A DNA stretch of 64,000 nucleotides from GWF2-43-63 sp035390965 (GCA_035390965.1 DAOPKE010000002.1:25842-89841); one strand, 5' to 3'; positions 33,880-44,454 are shown, counted from the stretch's first letter. Notes: generated by a model from the sequence alone, not told the origin. Made by a program: numbers and translations.

Positions 33880-34276
33880 ACGATACAATATTTTTCACAT
33901 GCAAATATGCATTTTAAAGATGAGAAATACATATGAAAATCAAAAAAAACAAAATATCCTAAAAAACATTAAAAAAACGCCACCAACTGAAAAATCACAA
34001 ATAGTAGCCATATACATATTTTTTACACATATTCAGCTGATATTTATAGTTTAAATAAAATATTTAAAACAATTTGCTCTTTCATTTGTTTCAAGTCTAA
34101 AATTAAAGAATAATTGCTTTAAAACAAAAATCATAAGATTTTATGCCGATTGAAAACAAAACATATTTACCAATACACTATACGTTAAAAATTTCCCAAG
34201 CAAGATAATTTAAAAATCAAATGCAACTATATAATGTATTAAGTTGTATTATTGTTGATTAAATAAATTAAACCCC
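33880..34276. other. AT-rich divergent promoter region, no gene
   Basis: This 397-bp spacer separates the HTH gene (-) and the giant surface-protein gene (+). It is strongly AT-rich with many A tracts. No exact TAnnTTTG is present for either gene and no repeat family member is recognised. Confidence 0.6.
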
Positions 34277-37200
34277 ATGAGAAACATTTACGCATTATTA
34301 ATTTTTGTTGTTTTTCTTGCCTTCAGTTCCCATACTGAAGCTCAGACGCTGAAAGAAAACACCCAACAATTACAGACCGAACAGACCTCAAATGTAATTT
34401 ATCCGGTACGTGCCTGGGTAACAAAACCTCTGCGTGAACTGACACAAGAGAATCCCTGGCGCGAGCCCGATTTCACAACAATCCCATGGGTATCACCCGA
34501 CCGGAAAAACAGGCCGCGTCAGACTTTTATTTATTCAGCTGCCGATGGTCCCGAATATGGCAATGACTCTTCAATCATTCAAACAAAAATGGGAACCCGC
34601 GATGCGACACAATCGACAAAAGCACTTATTAAAAACTGGGCGGGAATTCAAAGTTCATCATATCCACCAGATCCCACAGGAGCGGTAGGACCCAACCATT
34701 ATATCCAAAGCGTCAATGCAACTACTGTTCGCATTTTTGATAAAAACGGAAACACATTGGAAAGCTTTCTCATGGGGACTATTTTCGGAGAAACATCCAA
34801 TGCCGGTGACCCGATTATCATGTACGACCGATTTGCCGATCGCTGGTTTGTAAGCCAGTTTGGAGACAATAATGAAATATTTATTGCCATTTCACAAACA
34901 GCAGATCCGACCGGATCCTACTATGCTTACGAATATGTTTCACCACAGTTTCCTGATTACCTGAAATTTTCCATATGGCACGATGGCTATTACATGACAT
35001 CGAACCAAAGCACTGATAAAGTCTATGTTTTTGAGCGCGACTTAATGCTAACCGGAAACTCCGGAGCCAGAGCCATTTATCAGACATTTACCACCGGTTC
35101 AGTATCGGCCTTTTTTGTTCCGCTGCCAGCCGATGCAGCCGACAATCATACATTACCAGCTGCCGGCACACCACTGCCTTTCTTTGCTTATTACGATAAC
35201 GCCTGGGGTGGGGGTACCGATGGAATAAAAATCTGGACTGCCACCACCAATTGGTCAGCGGGCACTCTAACCATTTCGACCACACCTACACAGGTAAACA
35301 CAAGTGCATTTGATGCCTCATACGATTCCAACTGGGACGATGTTCCCCAACCAAACGGCGTTGAACTTGACGGAATCGGGGGCGTACTGATGTACCGGGC
35401 TCCGTGGCGTTCATGGAGTGGCTATAACAATGTTATTTTAACATGGGGAGTAAAAATTTCAGAATCACCAAGGCAGCGAGCCATCATGTGGTGTGAACTT
35501 CGCCAGATTTCAGGCACATGGAGTGTTTATCAGCAGGGCATCTATGCACCCGACACGCATACCCGCTGGATGAGCAGCGCCACCATGGATGATAACGGCA
35601 GTATTGGATTATGCTATGCCAAATCTTCCACCACCATTTATCCGGGTTTATATTACACCGGACGTCTTGCAAGCGATCCGCTAGGCACCATGACGTTAAC
35701 CGAAACCCAGGTTGTGGCCGGAACCGGTTCGCAATCCACATACAACCGGTTCGGAGATTATTCACAGACATCGCTTGATCCGGATGGAGTTACATTCTGG
35801 CATACCGGAGAATATGTAACCACGACCTCCGGGCAGGAAACCCGGGTATATTCTTTCCAGATTCCTGCCGGTCCGCTCGCACCAGTAGCCAATTTCACAG
35901 CTGATGCAACCGCGCCGTTTTGTTCAGGGACGGTTCAATTTACCGACATGTCGTCCAACGCTCCGACATCCTGGTTATGGAATTTCGGTGACGGACAGAC
36001 ATCGACACAACAAAACCCCTCTCACACTTATACAGCAAGTGGCACCTATACTGTTACACTTACATCCACCAATACATTGGGCAATGATTCGGAAGTAAAG
36101 ACCAGTTACATTACCATTGACATTCCGGCTACAGCATCGGCCACAAATGCAGAACGCTGTGGAACAGGTACAGTAACACTGTCTGCATCGGGAACAAACA
36201 CCCTGAACTGGTATGATGCAGCAAGCGGCGGAAATTTACTCGGCACTGGAACCAGTTTTACCACTCCCAGTATCAGCACAACAACAACTTATTACGTTGA
36301 GAACAATATTCCTTCAGCTCCTGCAAATGTTGGACCCGCAGTCGGAGGTGCTTCACGCAACATTGCAGCCATTTTGTATTTCGACGTGTACCAACCGATG
36401 ACTTTAATTTCAGTACAAGCCAGAGCACAAACAACAGGCGTAAAAACAATCACATTGCTCGATAATACCGGAGCCACCGTTTACACGGCCAATGTAACCG
36501 TAAATAACTCAGTAACGACCATTACATTGAATTGGGTTATTCAGCCAGGTAGCGGATATCAGTTACTGACTCTGGAAAATTCAGCATTATACCGTATAAG
36601 TTCAGGTGTATCCTATCCTTACACTGCACCAGGGTTGTGTAGTATTACCGGATGCGATATTGGCAGTGCTTATTATTATTCATGGTTTAACTGGAATGTC
36701 CAGGGATTAGGATGCGGAAGCACCCGTGTTCCGGCTGTTGCAACAATCAATCCAACCGTAACTCCCTCAGTAGCCGTTACACCTTCAGCAACAAATATCT
36801 GCTCGGGTACAGGTGTTACATTTACCGCAACGCCAAGCAATGGCGGAACACCTTCGTACCAATGGAAGGTGAATGGCAACAATGTTGGCAGCAACAGCCC
36901 AACCTTCACATCCAGTGCATTATCTGACGGAGATGTAATTACATGTACCATGACTTCAACTGAATCATGTGCATCACCTGCTACAGCAACTTCGTCCGGT
37001 ATAACCATGACTGTAAATCCTGTTGTTACTCCTGCTGTTTCGATTGCTGCCTCTGCTTCAACCATCTGCGATGGAAACAGTGTTACTTTCACAGCAACAC
37101 CAAGCAATGGCGGAACGCCTACTTATCAGTGGAAACTCAATGGAAACAATGTGGGAACAGGTGGAACAACCTATACCAATTCAGGACTCAATGACGGCGA

Positions 37201-40200
37201 TATCGTATCCTGTGTCATGACATCAACAGAAGTATGTGCTACCACAGGCACTGCCAATTCCAATCCGGTTACAATGGTTGTCAACCCCAATGTAATCCCG
37301 TCTGTAGCTGTTTCAGAATCTCAAAACAATATCTGTGATGGCACCAATGTTACATTTACCGCTTCGCCAAGCAATGGCGGTACACCGGCTTATCAGTGGT
37401 ATCTCAACAGCAATCCTGTCGGATCAAACAGCGCAACCTACAGCAATGCAGCTCTCAATGACGGCGACGAAATCACTTGTGTTATGACATCGACAGCAGC
37501 ATGCGCTTCCCCTTCGTCTGTTTCTTCCACCCCTGTAACCATGACAGTGAATTCCGCTGTAACACCATCTGTTTCAGTAAATGCATCTTCTACAAGCATC
37601 TGCGATGGAACCAATGTTACATTTACAGCTTCGCCTGTTAACGGCGGTACTCCGACTTATCAGTGGTTACTCAACGGAAACAATGTTGGCTCTGGCGGCA
37701 CAACCTATTCAAATGCATCCTTAAATGATGGAGATGTTATTACTTGTATCATGACATCCACTGAAACCTGTGCTACACCAACATCAGTAACTTCATTACC
37801 TGTTTCCATGAGTGTAAGCGCTCCGGTAACTCCTTCTGTAGCTGTTTCTGCTTCGGAAACGAATATCTGCTCAGGCACCAGTGTTACTTTCAACGCAACA
37901 CCAACAAACGGCGGAACACCAACCTATCAATGGCAAGTCAATGGCAGTAATGTCGGAACCGGAGCCAGTTATACCAATGCTTCACTGAACGATGGAGATG
38001 AAATCACCTGCATCATGACTTCGACAGCCGCCTGTGCAACCCCTGAAACAGTTACATCGGCGCCGGTAAACATGACCGTCAACACAACGCTTACACCTTC
38101 GGTTATGGTATCTGCATCGGCAACAACCATTTGTTCCGGTTCCAGTGTAACCTTCTCTGCAACGCCCACCAATGGCGGAACACCGTCCTACCAGTGGTAT
38201 CTGAACGGATCGCCAACAGGAATAAACAGTGCAACCTATTCCAACAACGCATTAAATGATGGAGACGTCATTACCTGTGAAATGACCTCTTCAGAAATCT
38301 GTGCCTCTCCTGTCCTTGTTGTTTCATCACCAGTAACTATAACTGTCAGCTCAAGCGTTACTCCATCGGTTTCAGTCAACGCTTCATCAACGAATATCTG
38401 CTCAGGGACTGCCGTTACTTTTACGGCAACGCCCACCAATGGCGGAACACCGGCCTACCAATGGTACCTCAACGGATCGCCAACAGGAATAAACAGTGCA
38501 ACTTACAACAATGCAGCGCTCAATAACGGCGACGAAATCATCTGCGTGATGACATCGACAGAATCATGCGCCTCGCCAACTTTTGCTACTTCAGCACCAG
38601 TTACAATGACCGTGAGCAGCACATTAACCCCGGCCGTTTCGGTTGCTGCATCAGCCACCAGCATTTGTTCAGGGAACAATGTTACTTTTACCGCAAATCC
38701 CGTGAATGGCGGAACACCAGCATATCAGTGGTATCTGAACGGATCGCCGGTAGGAGGAAACAGTGCAACTTACAATGATGCAGCACTCAATGATGGCGAC
38801 GAAATCACCTGTGTCATGACTTCGACAGAATTATGCGCCTCGCCGGCTACAGCCACTTCAGCACCGGTTATAATAACGGTAAACAGCACACTGACTTCTG
38901 CCGTTTCGGTTGCTGCATCCGCCACCAGCATCTGTTCAGGAACCGATGTTGCATTTACCGCAAATCCTGTTAATGGCGGAACACCGACATATCAGTGGTA
39001 CCTCAACGGATCGCCGGTAGGAGGAAACAGTGCAACTTACAATAATTCAGGACTCAATAACGGCGACGAAATCACCTGTGTTATGACTTCGACAGAAACA
39101 TGTGCTTCACCAACTACGGCAACATCTGCTCCGGTCACCATGATTGTCAATACAAGTGTAACACCCTCTGTCGCAATCAATGCATCAGCAAACAATATCT
39201 GCTCCGGAACCAGTGTTACATTTACTGCAACACCCACCAATGGCGGAACACCGGTTTATCAGTGGTATCTCAACAGCAATCCTGTCGGATCAAGCAGCGC
39301 AACCTACAGCAATGCATCGCTTGCTGATGGCGATGTTGTCAGTTGCATGATAACTTCATCCGAAACATGTGCAACTCCTTCCACAGCAACCTCAGCACCT
39401 GTAGTCATGACGGTAAATGCCAATGTAACACCATCGGTTTCCATAACCCCTTCAGCAACCAATATCTGCTCGGGCAGCGAAATCACATTTACAGCAAATC
39501 CGGTAAATGGAGGAACTCCTTCATATCAATGGCTACTCAACGGATCCGTTACAGGAACGAATAGTCCAGTGTATTCCAGTTCGACATTAAACAACGGCGA
39601 CATTGTTACCTGCACCATGACATCGACAGAAACGTGTGCAGACCCGGTTACAGCAGTTTCCTCTCAGGTAGCAATCACGGTAAGCACATCGGTAACGCCA
39701 TCGGTTGCCATCAATGCCTCGGCAACCAGTATTTGTGAAGGCACCTCGGTACTGTTTACGGCAACACCGGTTAATGGCGGAACGCCAGCATATCAATGGA
39801 AAATAAACGGCAACAACGTTGGCGGCAATAGTGCAACATTCAATAGCACATCACTCAACAACGGCGATGTAATTACCTGCGAAATGACTTCAACGGAAAC
39901 CTGCGCCAATCCTGCGTCAGTTACATCGGGAAGCATCACCATGACCGTTGTGCCATCAGTAACACCGCTTGTTTCTATTGCTGCATCAACCAATGATATC
40001 TGTTATGGAACACCGGTTACATTTACAGCAACTCCAACCAATGGCGGAACGCCAACGTATCAATGGATATTGAATGGAGCCAATGTTGGCAGCAACAGCC
40101 CGAATTACAGCAGCTCGATGTTGCAAAACGGCGATATTATTTCCTGCATCATGATATCAAATGTCAGTTGTGCAACAGCCACTACAGTTAATTCAAACGA

Positions 40201-41230
40201 CCTGACGATGATTGTGAATCCATCTGTTTCACCTTCGGTTTCGATTGTTTCATCAGAGAATGGAGTTTGTGAAGGAACGCCCATTACCTTTACCGCTGCG
40301 CCGGTCAATGGGGGCACTCCATCATATCAGTGGCTGGTCAACGGTGCCAATGTTGGCAGCAACATGAGTACTTTTACATCAACAACACTAATTGACGGCG
40401 ATGTTGTTAGCTGTGTGATTTCTTCAACAGCACCATGTGTTTCGCCCGTGATGGCCACTTCAAACACGATTGTTATGAATCTTTATCCCAATCTGACACC
40501 GTCTGTTGACATTGCATCACAACCAGCCGGCACCATCTGTCCGGGCACAACCAAAGAATTCACGGCAGTAGCCACCAATGGTGGAACAGCACCGACTTTT
40601 GAATGGTTTGTTGACGGCGTTTCCGTTGGAACCGGATCAGTTCTGAATGGAGTATATTCCAATGGTCAGGTTATTTCATGTACCATGACATCGACACAAC
40701 CCTGTGTAATGCCAGCCATTGTTGATGCAAACCCAATCACAGTAAGCACATTCAATGTTACTCCGGTTACGATAAGTGATAATGGCGGGACACTAACTTC
40801 ATCTGCCGCATACGGAAATCAATGGTATGAAGTCAGCAGCGGTGTTGTTGTTGGTGCCATCGGACAAACATTTGCTCCACTCTACGAAGGTGTTTATTAT
40901 GTCGTTGTAACCGATGCCAATGGTTGCACAACAACATCAAACCAAATAGAATTCATCCTAGAAAGCATTGATGAAAACGGAGCTGCAACCGTTACATTCT
41001 TTCCAAATCCAACCAGTGGAAATTTAGCTATTACATTCAACACGGCCTTCAACAACGGTACGCTGAAAATAGAAAACGCCATTGGAGAACTGGTCTTTGA
41101 AAAGAATATTACACAGAGCGCCGGAAGCGTGTTTACGATTGATTTCAGCGCTTATGCACCTGGTTCTTATTTCATCACCGTAAAAGATTCTGAAAACGAA
41201 ATAAAAAAACAGGTGATTTACGAAAAATAA
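34277..41230 (+). CDS. Giant T9SS-exported surface protein with 15 Ig-like repeats
   Basis: The 2317-aa protein has a signal peptide (to about residue 23) and an N-terminal module (about 45-530) shared with the protein at 54721-57990. Next come a PKD domain (about 536-615, FGDGQTSTQQNPSHTY), an Ig-like domain, and a beta-rich domain (about 680-820). Then follow 15 tandem repeats of 88-89 aa (residues 827-2158), the last one degenerate. Each repeat has the pattern ICSGT, NGGTPxYQW, LNDGDxITCxMTST and CASP. A T9SS type A sorting domain closes it (about 2240-2317, FFPNPTSG to KKQVIYEK). It is probably a cell-surface adhesin; the ligand is unknown. A strong terminator follows. Confidence 0.93.
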   Translation: MRNIYALLIFVVFLAFSSHTEAQTLKENTQQLQTEQTSNVIYPVRAWVTKPLRELTQENPWREPDFTTIPWVSPDRKNRPRQTFIYSAADGPEYGNDSSIIQTKMGTRDATQSTKALIKNWAGIQSSSYPPDPTGAVGPNHYIQSVNATTVRIFDKNGNTLESFLMGTIFGETSNAGDPIIMYDRFADRWFVSQFGDNNEIFIAISQTADPTGSYYAYEYVSPQFPDYLKFSIWHDGYYMTSNQSTDKVYVFERDLMLTGNSGARAIYQTFTTGSVSAFFVPLPADAADNHTLPAAGTPLPFFAYYDNAWGGGTDGIKIWTATTNWSAGTLTISTTPTQVNTSAFDASYDSNWDDVPQPNGVELDGIGGVLMYRAPWRSWSGYNNVILTWGVKISESPRQRAIMWCELRQISGTWSVYQQGIYAPDTHTRWMSSATMDDNGSIGLCYAKSSTTIYPGLYYTGRLASDPLGTMTLTETQVVAGTGSQSTYNRFGDYSQTSLDPDGVTFWHTGEYVTTTSGQETRVYSFQIPAGPLAPVANFTADATAPFCSGTVQFTDMSSNAPTSWLWNFGDGQTSTQQNPSHTYTASGTYTVTLTSTNTLGNDSEVKTSYITIDIPATASATNAERCGTGTVTLSASGTNTLNWYDAASGGNLLGTGTSFTTPSISTTTTYYVENNIPSAPANVGPAVGGASRNIAAILYFDVYQPMTLISVQARAQTTGVKTITLLDNTGATVYTANVTVNNSVTTITLNWVIQPGSGYQLLTLENSALYRISSGVSYPYTAPGLCSITGCDIGSAYYYSWFNWNVQGLGCGSTRVPAVATINPTVTPSVAVTPSATNICSGTGVTFTATPSNGGTPSYQWKVNGNNVGSNSPTFTSSALSDGDVITCTMTSTESCASPATATSSGITMTVNPVVTPAVSIAASASTICDGNSVTFTATPSNGGTPTYQWKLNGNNVGTGGTTYTNSGLNDGDIVSCVMTSTEVCATTGTANSNPVTMVVNPNVIPSVAVSESQNNICDGTNVTFTASPSNGGTPAYQWYLNSNPVGSNSATYSNAALNDGDEITCVMTSTAACASPSSVSSTPVTMTVNSAVTPSVSVNASSTSICDGTNVTFTASPVNGGTPTYQWLLNGNNVGSGGTTYSNASLNDGDVITCIMTSTETCATPTSVTSLPVSMSVSAPVTPSVAVSASETNICSGTSVTFNATPTNGGTPTYQWQVNGSNVGTGASYTNASLNDGDEITCIMTSTAACATPETVTSAPVNMTVNTTLTPSVMVSASATTICSGSSVTFSATPTNGGTPSYQWYLNGSPTGINSATYSNNALNDGDVITCEMTSSEICASPVLVVSSPVTITVSSSVTPSVSVNASSTNICSGTAVTFTATPTNGGTPAYQWYLNGSPTGINSATYNNAALNNGDEIICVMTSTESCASPTFATSAPVTMTVSSTLTPAVSVAASATSICSGNNVTFTANPVNGGTPAYQWYLNGSPVGGNSATYNDAALNDGDEITCVMTSTELCASPATATSAPVIITVNSTLTSAVSVAASATSICSGTDVAFTANPVNGGTPTYQWYLNGSPVGGNSATYNNSGLNNGDEITCVMTSTETCASPTTATSAPVTMIVNTSVTPSVAINASANNICSGTSVTFTATPTNGGTPVYQWYLNSNPVGSSSATYSNASLADGDVVSCMITSSETCATPSTATSAPVVMTVNANVTPSVSITPSATNICSGSEITFTANPVNGGTPSYQWLLNGSVTGTNSPVYSSSTLNNGDIVTCTMTSTETCADPVTAVSSQVAITVSTSVTPSVAINASATSICEGTSVLFTATPVNGGTPAYQWKINGNNVGGNSATFNSTSLNNGDVITCEMTSTETCANPASVTSGSITMTVVPSVTPLVSIAASTNDICYGTPVTFTATPTNGGTPTYQWILNGANVGSNSPNYSSSMLQNGDIISCIMISNVSCATATTVNSNDLTMIVNPSVSPSVSIVSSENGVCEGTPITFTAAPVNGGTPSYQWLVNGANVGSNMSTFTSTTLIDGDVVSCVISSTAPCVSPVMATSNTIVMNLYPNLTPSVDIASQPAGTICPGTTKEFTAVATNGGTAPTFEWFVDGVSVGTGSVLNGVYSNGQVISCTMTSTQPCVMPAIVDANPITVSTFNVTPVTISDNGGTLTSSAAYGNQWYEVSSGVVVGAIGQTFAPLYEGVYYVVVTDANGCTTTSNQIEFILESIDENGAATVTFFPNPTSGNLAITFNTAFNNGTLKIENAIGELVFEKNITQSAGSVFTIDFSAYAPGSYFITVKDSENEIKKQVIYEK
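36755..40750 (+). repeat. Tandem 267-bp coding repeat array (14 close copies and one degenerate)
   Basis: Repeat units start at 36755 and then every 267 bp (unit 5 is 264 bp, so later units are shifted by 3). Neighbouring units, especially 6-9, share long stretches of identical DNA, such as CTGAACGGATCGCC, indicating recent duplication or gene conversion. Unit 15 (40490-40750) has diverged strongly. Confidence 0.9.
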
Positions 41231-41246
41231 AAATTGCATTTATACC

Positions 41247-41279
41247 AAAAAGGAGTCTCTTTCCGGGACTCCTTTTTTA
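41247..41279 (+). terminator. Rho-independent terminator after the giant protein
   Basis: An 11-bp stem (41247-41257 with 41267-41277, AAAAGGAGTC core) with a 9-nt loop runs into a T tract. Confidence 0.88.
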
Positions 41280-41404
41280 TTTTTATTAACTCTTTATTAA
41301 CGCCACGCTTTTCACTATTTATTCAATCTAAAAACAAATTGTTGTATTTTTACAATTCAGGTTGTAAATTGCGGGGTTAAAAAGTCAAACAAAAAAACCA
41401 CCAT

Positions 41405-42610
41405 ATGAAAAAAATTTTCTTTCCCTTCATGCTCATAACGCTGGTTCTTGCTTTTGCATCGTGCCAGAAAGACAAAGAAGGAGACAACACCGATTTGAAT
41501 TTCGGGTATGTAAAAGGAAATGTTTACACTCCCAGCGGAGTTCCTGTTCCTGCAGCCAGCATATTTATTGATGTTGAAGGCGAAATTTATTTTGCCCGCA
41601 CCGATAAAAACGGATATTTCTATCTTCGCGCCCCAGAGGGCGAACGTGTGTTGAATCTGCAAGGCGGTGATGGAAGCATTTTCCGCTCACAATACAATGT
41701 TGAAATAAAAGCTGATGCCGTTACTGCATTTCCCGACAATACGCTAAAAATTTCACAGGCAGAAGAACTGGCCTATATACCAGGAGCTTTTGACCATATT
41801 GAAACAATACTCATCGACTCACTCGGATATACTGCAGACATGCTTTCGGTAGCCGATCTTGACAATCTGACATTGCTTGAATCGTATGGCGCCATCTTTC
41901 TCAACTGCGGAAAAACCGGAAACATGGATAGTGTCAAGTATGAAAATCTTGAACAATATGTTATGAATGGTGGAAACATATATGCATCCGACTGGGCCGT
42001 AGAATATCTCACCGGCGATGGCAACTTTCTTGCAAATTCCTCACAACCATTTGTCATGCATGAACACAAACTCACTCATGCTTCCAATCCGAAATCAGGC
42101 TGCCTGAGTCCCGAAGTGGGTGGATTCATTGACGACGCAACCCTTTGTACCGACAAAGACGGCCCCTCCACCATGCTATATCAGGCCGACATTGTCGATA
42201 CCCTTATTCAGGCCTTTTTGGGTAAAACCAAAATCGATATTGAATATGATCTGGGCGCATGGGAAGTTATTAAAGACCTTACCATTCCTTGGGAAGTACT
42301 TATTCAGGACCCTGTAACATATGGGCCACTGGCTGTTCGCATGAACTTTCCAACACAGGCAGCCACACGCAGTCAACTCGACCAGGGCTGGGTAACAATT
42401 TGCCACTTCCCTCCGGGAAATCCCTCCAATATGCAAACCATTACCATTTCAATCAATGCATTGCCAGCCCATCTTGCCCACGGTGATTATATAGGCAGTT
42501 GTGTCGGCGGATCGGGAACCATTTTCTTCACTACATTCCACAATCACGTACAAGGCAATATCGGACCGGATACCTATCAGATGTTGCAATACTTTATCAT
42601 GAATTTGTAG
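41405..42610 (+). CDS. Lipoprotein with regulatory-like, amidotransferase-like fold and Cys/His motif
   Basis: The 401-aa protein has a lipobox (AFASC). Residues 30-110 form a carboxypeptidase-regulatory-like beta domain (VKGNVYTPSGVPVPAAS). A class I amidotransferase/ThuA-like domain follows: YGAIFLNCG, YVMNGGNIYASDWAVE, and at the end FFTTFHNHVQGNIGPD. Between its halves is an insert with the motif ICHFPPGNPSN...ALPAHLAHGDYIGSC, which recurs in unrelated secreted bacterial proteins and may bind metal. No catalytic triad is obvious. Terminator at 42628. Confidence 0.8.
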   Translation: MKKIFFPFMLITLVLAFASCQKDKEGDNTDLNFGYVKGNVYTPSGVPVPAASIFIDVEGEIYFARTDKNGYFYLRAPEGERVLNLQGGDGSIFRSQYNVEIKADAVTAFPDNTLKISQAEELAYIPGAFDHIETILIDSLGYTADMLSVADLDNLTLLESYGAIFLNCGKTGNMDSVKYENLEQYVMNGGNIYASDWAVEYLTGDGNFLANSSQPFVMHEHKLTHASNPKSGCLSPEVGGFIDDATLCTDKDGPSTMLYQADIVDTLIQAFLGKTKIDIEYDLGAWEVIKDLTIPWEVLIQDPVTYGPLAVRMNFPTQAATRSQLDQGWVTICHFPPGNPSNMQTITISINALPAHLAHGDYIGSCVGGSGTIFFTTFHNHVQGNIGPDTYQMLQYFIMNL

Positions 42611-42627
42611 TCCTTACAAATATTTTT

Positions 42628-42656
42628 AAAAGGCTTCCTTTTGGAGGCCTTTTTTA
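42628..42656 (+). terminator. Rho-independent terminator after the lipoprotein gene
   Basis: An 11-bp stem with one G-U (AAAAGGCTTCC / GGAGGCCTTTT) and a TTTT loop ends in a T tract. Confidence 0.85.
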
Positions 42657-42960
42657 TTGCTGATCTATTAGTACGGTTTTGAAAAGCTTATGCCCGCTGT
42701 CATTTAGAGATCACCAGCAAAACGTGTTTTGCAACAGAAATACGAAATGACAATGCGACAAACATAATATTCCATCGTCCTATGGCGACGAAGGAGTCAG
42801 AGGATATGGAATTCCACCATTAGGCGGACAGGCTGTTATGTTTGCTCCAAAACCGACGATTCCATATTCTGCGATTCTCTCCGGGAGTTTATCACGCCGT
42901 GGCGTGAATGGAATATCGGTTTTGCTGCTTCTTTGGTTTGAGAAATATGTTGTGCTTAGC
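42657..42960. other. Intergenic region with repeat F
   Basis: No gene is seen. It carries a copy of repeat family F, in two opposed parts: reversed at 42780-42810 and forward at 42850-42926. Confidence 0.65.
42780..42926. repeat. Repeat family F, copy 2 (rearranged)
   Basis: TGGCGACGAAGGAGTCAGAG (42784) is the reverse complement of the left part of copy 1. CCGGGAGTTTATCACGCC with GTGGCGTGAATG (42891 on) matches the right part. The stem change CCCGCC/GGCGGG to CACGCC/GGCGTG preserves pairing. Confidence 0.8.
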
Positions 42961-44340
42961 CTATTCAAACAAAGCACTCATATCATTCAGCGAAAAGCTA
43001 AACAACGCAGTCTCGCTCACCTGCACCTGTTTGCCGCTGCTCATCTGCTTTAGAGTAACAATACCGGCAGCTTGTTCATCGGGACCCTGAATGAGCGTGT
43101 ATGGAAATGCATATGCATCGGCATAGGAAAATTGTTTTTTCATTTTGGCTGCTTCGGGATACACCACGCATGCAATGCCGTTTTCGCGGAGTCTCTTCGC
43201 CATTTTCATTAGATCTGCCGCACTGTCTTCGCTGAAATTAATCAGCAGAATATCAGCGGTGCGACTGATGTTTTCGGGGAACAGATTCAACTCCATCATC
43301 ACGTCATAAATGCGGTCGGCGCCAAACGAAACGCCTACGCCCGAAACACCCGGCAAGCCGAAAATGCCTGTCAGATCATCATATCGACCACCTCCGCAAA
43401 TGCTGCCCATGGCTACATCGCAGGCCGACACTTCGAAAATGGCACCGGTATAATAGCTGAGTCCGCGCGCTAGACTGACATCGAATTTCACCTGTGACCT
43501 GAGTTCAAGCGCATCGATAAAACCAAGCAGTTCCTCCATTTCAGCAATCCCCTTCATGCCGGCTTCCGAAACAAGGTATTTCTTCAACTGCGTCAACATG
43601 GCTTCGTTGCTGCTGACCGGCTGCATGATGTCCATGAGCTTCTGCGGAACATCAGTCGGAAAACCGCGCTCAATCAGCTCTTTGCCGACACCTTCCCATC
43701 CGGTTTTATCCAGCTTGTCGAGCGAAACCGTGAATTCAACAAAGCGATCGCTCACACCCAGTGCATCGGCAATGCCCTGCAGAATTTTGCGGTTGTTGAT
43801 TTTCAACATTACGTTTACGCCTAATTTCTGAAACGCCGTATCAAGAATGTCCATCAGACCTGCTTCCTCCATCTGGCTGCGAGTGCCGATTACATCCACA
43901 TCGCACTGATAGAATTCGCGGTAACGGCCTTTCTGTGGGCGATCGGCGCGCCACACGGGCTGCATCTGATAGCGGCGGAACGGAAAAGAAATTTCGTTCT
44001 GATTCATCACCACAAAACGTGCAAACGGCACAGTGAGATCGTAGCGCAAACCTTTTTCGGAAATATGTTTGATGACTTCGCTGCTTGTATGTTCTTTTTC
44101 GGCCGGAACCGAATTCATGAAATCGCCTGAATTGAGTACGCGGAAAATGAGGCGGTCGCCTTCTTCGCCGTATTTGCCCATCAGCGTGGAAAGCTGCTCC
44201 ATCGATGGTGTTTCGATGGGCTGAAATCCATGCTTTTCGAACACCGAACGCAGAATGGAGAAAATATAATTCCTGCGCGCCATCTGCGCGGGAGAAAAAT
44301 CGCGTGTGCCTTTCGGAACGGACAGAACAGTCTTTGCCAT
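42961..44340 (-). CDS. hisS: Histidyl-tRNA synthetase
   Basis: HisRS charges tRNA-His. The 459-aa class II synthetase shows motif 2 (FRRYQMQPVWRADRPQKGRYRE), the His-specific LARGLSYYTG, and motif 3 (FGADRIYDVM). GGGRYDDL is also canonical. The C-terminal anticodon-binding domain includes VVYPEAAKMKKQFSYAD. Upstream TAATTTCG is a one-mismatch -7 box. Confidence 0.97.
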   Translation of the reverse strand: MAKTVLSVPKGTRDFSPAQMARRNYIFSILRSVFEKHGFQPIETPSMEQLSTLMGKYGEEGDRLIFRVLNSGDFMNSVPAEKEHTSSEVIKHISEKGLRYDLTVPFARFVVMNQNEISFPFRRYQMQPVWRADRPQKGRYREFYQCDVDVIGTRSQMEEAGLMDILDTAFQKLGVNVMLKINNRKILQGIADALGVSDRFVEFTVSLDKLDKTGWEGVGKELIERGFPTDVPQKLMDIMQPVSSNEAMLTQLKKYLVSEAGMKGIAEMEELLGFIDALELRSQVKFDVSLARGLSYYTGAIFEVSACDVAMGSICGGGRYDDLTGIFGLPGVSGVGVSFGADRIYDVMMELNLFPENISRTADILLINFSEDSAADLMKMAKRLRENGIACVVYPEAAKMKKQFSYADAYAFPYTLIQGPDEQAAGIVTLKQMSSGKQVQVSETALFSFSLNDMSALFE

Positions 44341-44454
44341 TGAAAAGTTTTTTGCGAAATTAGTGAAAATAAGGGAAACCCAAGTAGGTAAGGGCGAGGG
44401 CGAGGCATCGAAAGCGTGAAATAACTGTGAAGCACAATTGATGGAGGATGGTCA

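Noticed and set aside
34277..41230. Giant protein as an insertion from another organism
   Set aside because: Codon use looks like its neighbours and a paralogous module lies nearby, so no clear sign of recent transfer.
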